A DNA stretch of 5,585 bases from Planctomycetia bacterium. GTDB taxonomy: Bacteria > Planctomycetota > PLA2 > JAEUHO01. The notes under the pieces are model-generated. The model saw only the letters and a program-made list of their open reading frames with translations. It was not told where the DNA came from and did no database searches. Positions within the stretch are counted from its first letter, which is position 1; each line of letters begins with the position of its first letter. Position numbers and translations under genes: made by a program. Shown here in pieces: positions 3,761 through 5,585 of the stretch. The stretch is taken from NCBI GenBank assembly GCA_030618975.1, contig JAUXCH010000373.1:1-5585 (forward strand). Reading direction: 5' to 3'.

Positions 3761-5585
3761 CAACGGTCGAAGCGGACGACGTCCGAGGTCGTACCGTCCT
3801 TGAAGACGAGCTGGATCACCGCGTACTTCGTCTCGAGAGGCACGTCGATGTAGATCGAGTCGTCGCTGTGGACGCCGAGCGGGTCCCCCAGGCCGGCCGG
3901 CGTGAAGGGATGGGTCCGGTCCGGCTCGTCGACGTCGAGGCCGTAGCGGATCTCGGAGAGCGCGCCACGGTTCGAGAGGAGGGTCGAGAAGTAGAGCAGG
4001 ACCCCGTCGTCCCAGTCGCGGAAGGAGATCCAGGCGTTCTTCGCGGCCTCGAGCATGGTCTTCGCGGCCTGGAGGGCCATCGCGGCGGGATCGAAGACCA
4101 GGTCGTACGGGCCGTGCTCCTTGCCGCGCGGATCTACGTACTTGACCTGGATGACGGTCTTCTCCGCGGCGCGTCCCATGCTGACCGAGGACTGGGGCAG
4201 TGGCAGACCGGCGTACGAGCGGACGCCGGGCACGAAGCCGGTGCTCAGGAACTCGCCCTCGGTTCCGATCCGGTAGAGGATCTCCTTCACCGTGCCGGGG
4301 ATGGAGAAGATGAGCGTCCATCCCTGGTTCGAGGGGAAGGCGGCGAGGGAGACGGGGTTCTCGAGCACCTCGTCGTCGATGGTCGCGAGCGGAGCCAGGC
4401 GCTCCTGCGCGTCCTCGATCTGCTCGGCCGCGACCTGCTGGTCGAGGTAGTAGCGGAGGAAGCTCCCCTCCTCCTGCAGCTGGAGGAAGCGCTGAAGATG
4501 CCGCTTCTCCTCCCGCTTGTCGTCCATCGACTGCGAGCCCAGGCGGGCCAGCGAGTAGTCGCGGCTGAGCGCGTAGTGCGCGGGGGCGAAGTCGGGGTGC
4601 GCCTCGAGGAAGGCCTCCAGCCCCTCGACGCGGGCATCCCCGTCGAGGAGGAGGTTCCACGCGAACGCCATGGCCTTGTTGTCCGGTGCGGCCCTCTTCA
4701 GGTCGTAGTAGATCTCGCGCGCGCCGGCGACGCCGTTCTGGAGCTTCAGGAGCGACTGGAAGCGCAGGTGCGGATCTACGAACTCGAGGTCGTCGAAGGC
4801 GAAGAAGCGGCGGTAGCTCTGCATCGCCTGGGCATGGTCGCCGCGCTGCTCGTAGATCCGAGCGTTGTGGTAGTGCTCCTGGGGGCGCCGCGCGTCCACG
4901 ATGATGCCGCCCGTCCGGGTGAGCGCCGCGAAGCCGTCACGCAGTTCCTCGAGCGTCTGCACGACCTTCTCGGTCGTTTCCTTCAGCTCCTCGGTCGCGT
5001 CTGTCATCGTCGCCGTCGCCTCGTCGAGCTTCTCGCCGACCTCCTTCGTGGCCTCGACGGTCTCCTGCGTCGTCTCGCGGATCGTCTCGACGTCCTCCGC
5101 CGTGCTGCGTGCGACCTCCTCCGTCCGCTCCGTGGTCGCCCTCGTCGTCTCCACGTCCTCCTTCGTGTCGCCGCCCTGCACGGCCAGGAAGACGCCGATG
5201 GCGATCAGGACCAGGAGGCCGACGCCGACACCGACGAGCTTGCGGCTCACGCCGCGCGTCGTCTCCTTGATCTCGGCCGTGTCCTCGGCGAGCGCGCCCA
5301 GCGAAGCCATGACGTCGGTTCTGAGCTCGCCGAGGTCGTCGCGGACCGCCTGCACGTCCTCGCTCAGACCGTGGAAGTACCCGTCCAACTCCTCGCGGGA
5401 CACGTCGAGGTAGGCGGCCGGGTCGACCTTCGTCTCGCCCTCGTCGTGCGCCGTCTGGATGGGGGTGACGATCTCCTCGTAGTAGAGGTCGAGCAGGGAG
5501 AGCTGCGTGTTCGTGATGCGCTTGTTGTGGGCGAGCGCGTTGCAGATCCGGCGGACGTCGTCGAGGAAGCTCTGGATCGTCTTCC
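3760..5585 (-). CDS. Large membrane protein: HEPN-like motif, coiled coil, TPR-like, tandem beta domains (5' end missing)
   Basis: The frame is open to the right edge: a GTG at 5403 is only an internal Val, because the same frame continues upstream with protein-like sequence and no stop. About 607 residues are visible (numbering starts at the edge). Residues 1-60 are helical and contain RICNALAH (12-19), an R-x6-H with N-x-x-AH that resembles the HEPN fold active site. A helical linker (62-112) leads to a transmembrane helix (about 116-136, LVGVGVGLLVLIAIGVFLAV) with RK just before it, predicting N-in/C-out. Then come a Thr/Glu-rich coiled coil with a 21-residue period (142-220), a TPR-like helical solenoid (about 234-400, HYHNARIYEQRGDHAQAMQSY first), and two related beta-rich domains (434-498 and 544-606) joined by a helix and a WISFRDWDDG segment (518-527). 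I know no named family for the whole. The stop TGA overlaps the Coa1-like ATG. Function unknown: a membrane scaffold or signalling/defence sensor is conceivable. Confidence 0.85.
   Translation of the reverse strand, partial: KTIQSFLDDVRRICNALAHNKRITNTQLSLLDLYYEEIVTPIQTAHDEGETKVDPAAYLDVSREELDGYFHGLSEDVQAVRDDLGELRTDVMASLGALAEDTAEIKETTRGVSRKLVGVGVGLLVLIAIGVFLAVQGGDTKEDVETTRATTERTEEVARSTAEDVETIRETTQETVEATKEVGEKLDEATATMTDATEELKETTEKVVQTLEELRDGFAALTRTGGIIVDARRPQEHYHNARIYEQRGDHAQAMQSYRRFFAFDDLEFVDPHLRFQSLLKLQNGVAGAREIYYDLKRAAPDNKAMAFAWNLLLDGDARVEGLEAFLEAHPDFAPAHYALSRDYSLARLGSQSMDDKREEKRHLQRFLQLQEEGSFLRYYLDQQVAAEQIEDAQERLAPLATIDDEVLENPVSLAAFPSNQGWTLIFSIPGTVKEILYRIGTEGEFLSTGFVPGVRSYAGLPLPQSSVSMGRAAEKTVIQVKYVDPRGKEHGPYDLVFDPAAMALQAAKTMLEAAKNAWISFRDWDDGVLLYFSTLLSNRGALSEIRYGLDVDEPDRTHPFTPAGLGDPLGVHSDDSIYIDVPLETKYAVIQLVFKDGTTSDVVRFDR
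3766..4284 (-). other. Two tandem beta-rich repeats in the C-terminus of the large membrane protein
   Basis: Copy 1 (DNA 4090-4284) runs EILYRIGTEGEFLSTGF ... KTVIQVKYVDPRGKEHGPYDLVFD. Copy 2 (DNA 3766-3954) runs EIRYGLDVDEPDRTHPF ... KYAVIQLVFKDGTTSDVVRFD. Shared marks are EI-x-Y-x-(I/L) at the start, a conserved F about 16 residues in, P-L near the middle, VIQ(V/L) followed by a D-x-x-G turn, and a closing V-x-FD. Between them lies a linker with a helix (AMALQAAKTMLEAAKNAW) and SFRDWDDGVLLYFSTLLSNR. This looks like an old internal duplication of a beta-sandwich module. Confidence 0.6.

Noticed and set aside
3761..4660. Upstream extension of the Coa1-like frame (469 residues in total)
   Set aside because: The extension is an Arg/Pro/Gly-rich shadow of the TPR gene in another frame; the real start is the coupled ATG at 3760.
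5401..5403. GTG at 5403 as the start of the large membrane protein
   Set aside because: The frame continues upstream to the window edge without a stop and with protein-like, helical sequence; no Shine-Dalgarno precedes this GTG.
1..5585. CRISPR array, insertion sequence or integrase signs
   Set aside because: No regularly spaced repeats, no transposase or recombinase motifs and no terminal inverted repeats with target duplications are visible.

Overview
The window is GC-rich DNA from a bacterium that is probably Gram-negative. The evidence is a lipobox lipoprotein with glycine (not aspartate) after its cysteine, two single-pass inner-membrane proteins, and strong G/C bias at third codon positions, which produces long shadow frames. 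A lineage such as Myxococcota or another GC-rich environmental phylum would fit, but the sequence does not decide it. TGA is a normal stop here: three of the four minus-strand genes end with it.

Layout from left to right. At 1-95 (+) a frame open to the left edge ends in TAG and may be the tail of an unrecognised gene. At 108-362 (+) lies a DUF2442-family gene broken by a single in-frame TGA exactly where the family has a conserved Trp (GTI-x-W-PNGADL). The rest of the domain reads on in the same frame to TAG. Twelve bases further on is the end of the convergent guaA (375-2195, -), a 606-residue GMP synthase of the long, eukaryote-like form with an extra block in its C-terminal dimerisation region. 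Upstream of guaA on the same strand are a small lipoprotein of unknown function (2413-2913, -) with an uninterrupted G11 tract just after its lipobox, and a 337-base gene-free stretch (2914-3250) holding several inverted repeats. The right third is a translationally coupled pair on the minus strand: a large membrane protein cut by the right window edge (3760-5585) and a 169-residue membrane-anchored Coa1-like protein (3251-3760), joined by a TGATG stop/start overlap.

Gene relationships. guaA is a housekeeping gene for purine synthesis. The lipoprotein has no visible functional link to it. The most unusual content is the coupled pair. Its first protein combines an N-terminal helical region with an R-x6-H motif resembling HEPN ribonuclease folds, a transmembrane helix, a 21-residue-period coiled coil, a TPR-like solenoid and two tandem copies of a beta-rich domain. 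Its partner has one transmembrane helix and a Coa1-like domain. Both are predicted N-in/C-out, so their C-terminal domains would share the periplasmic face. This could be an uncharacterised envelope complex, but nothing here proves its function, and the start of the large gene lies outside the window.
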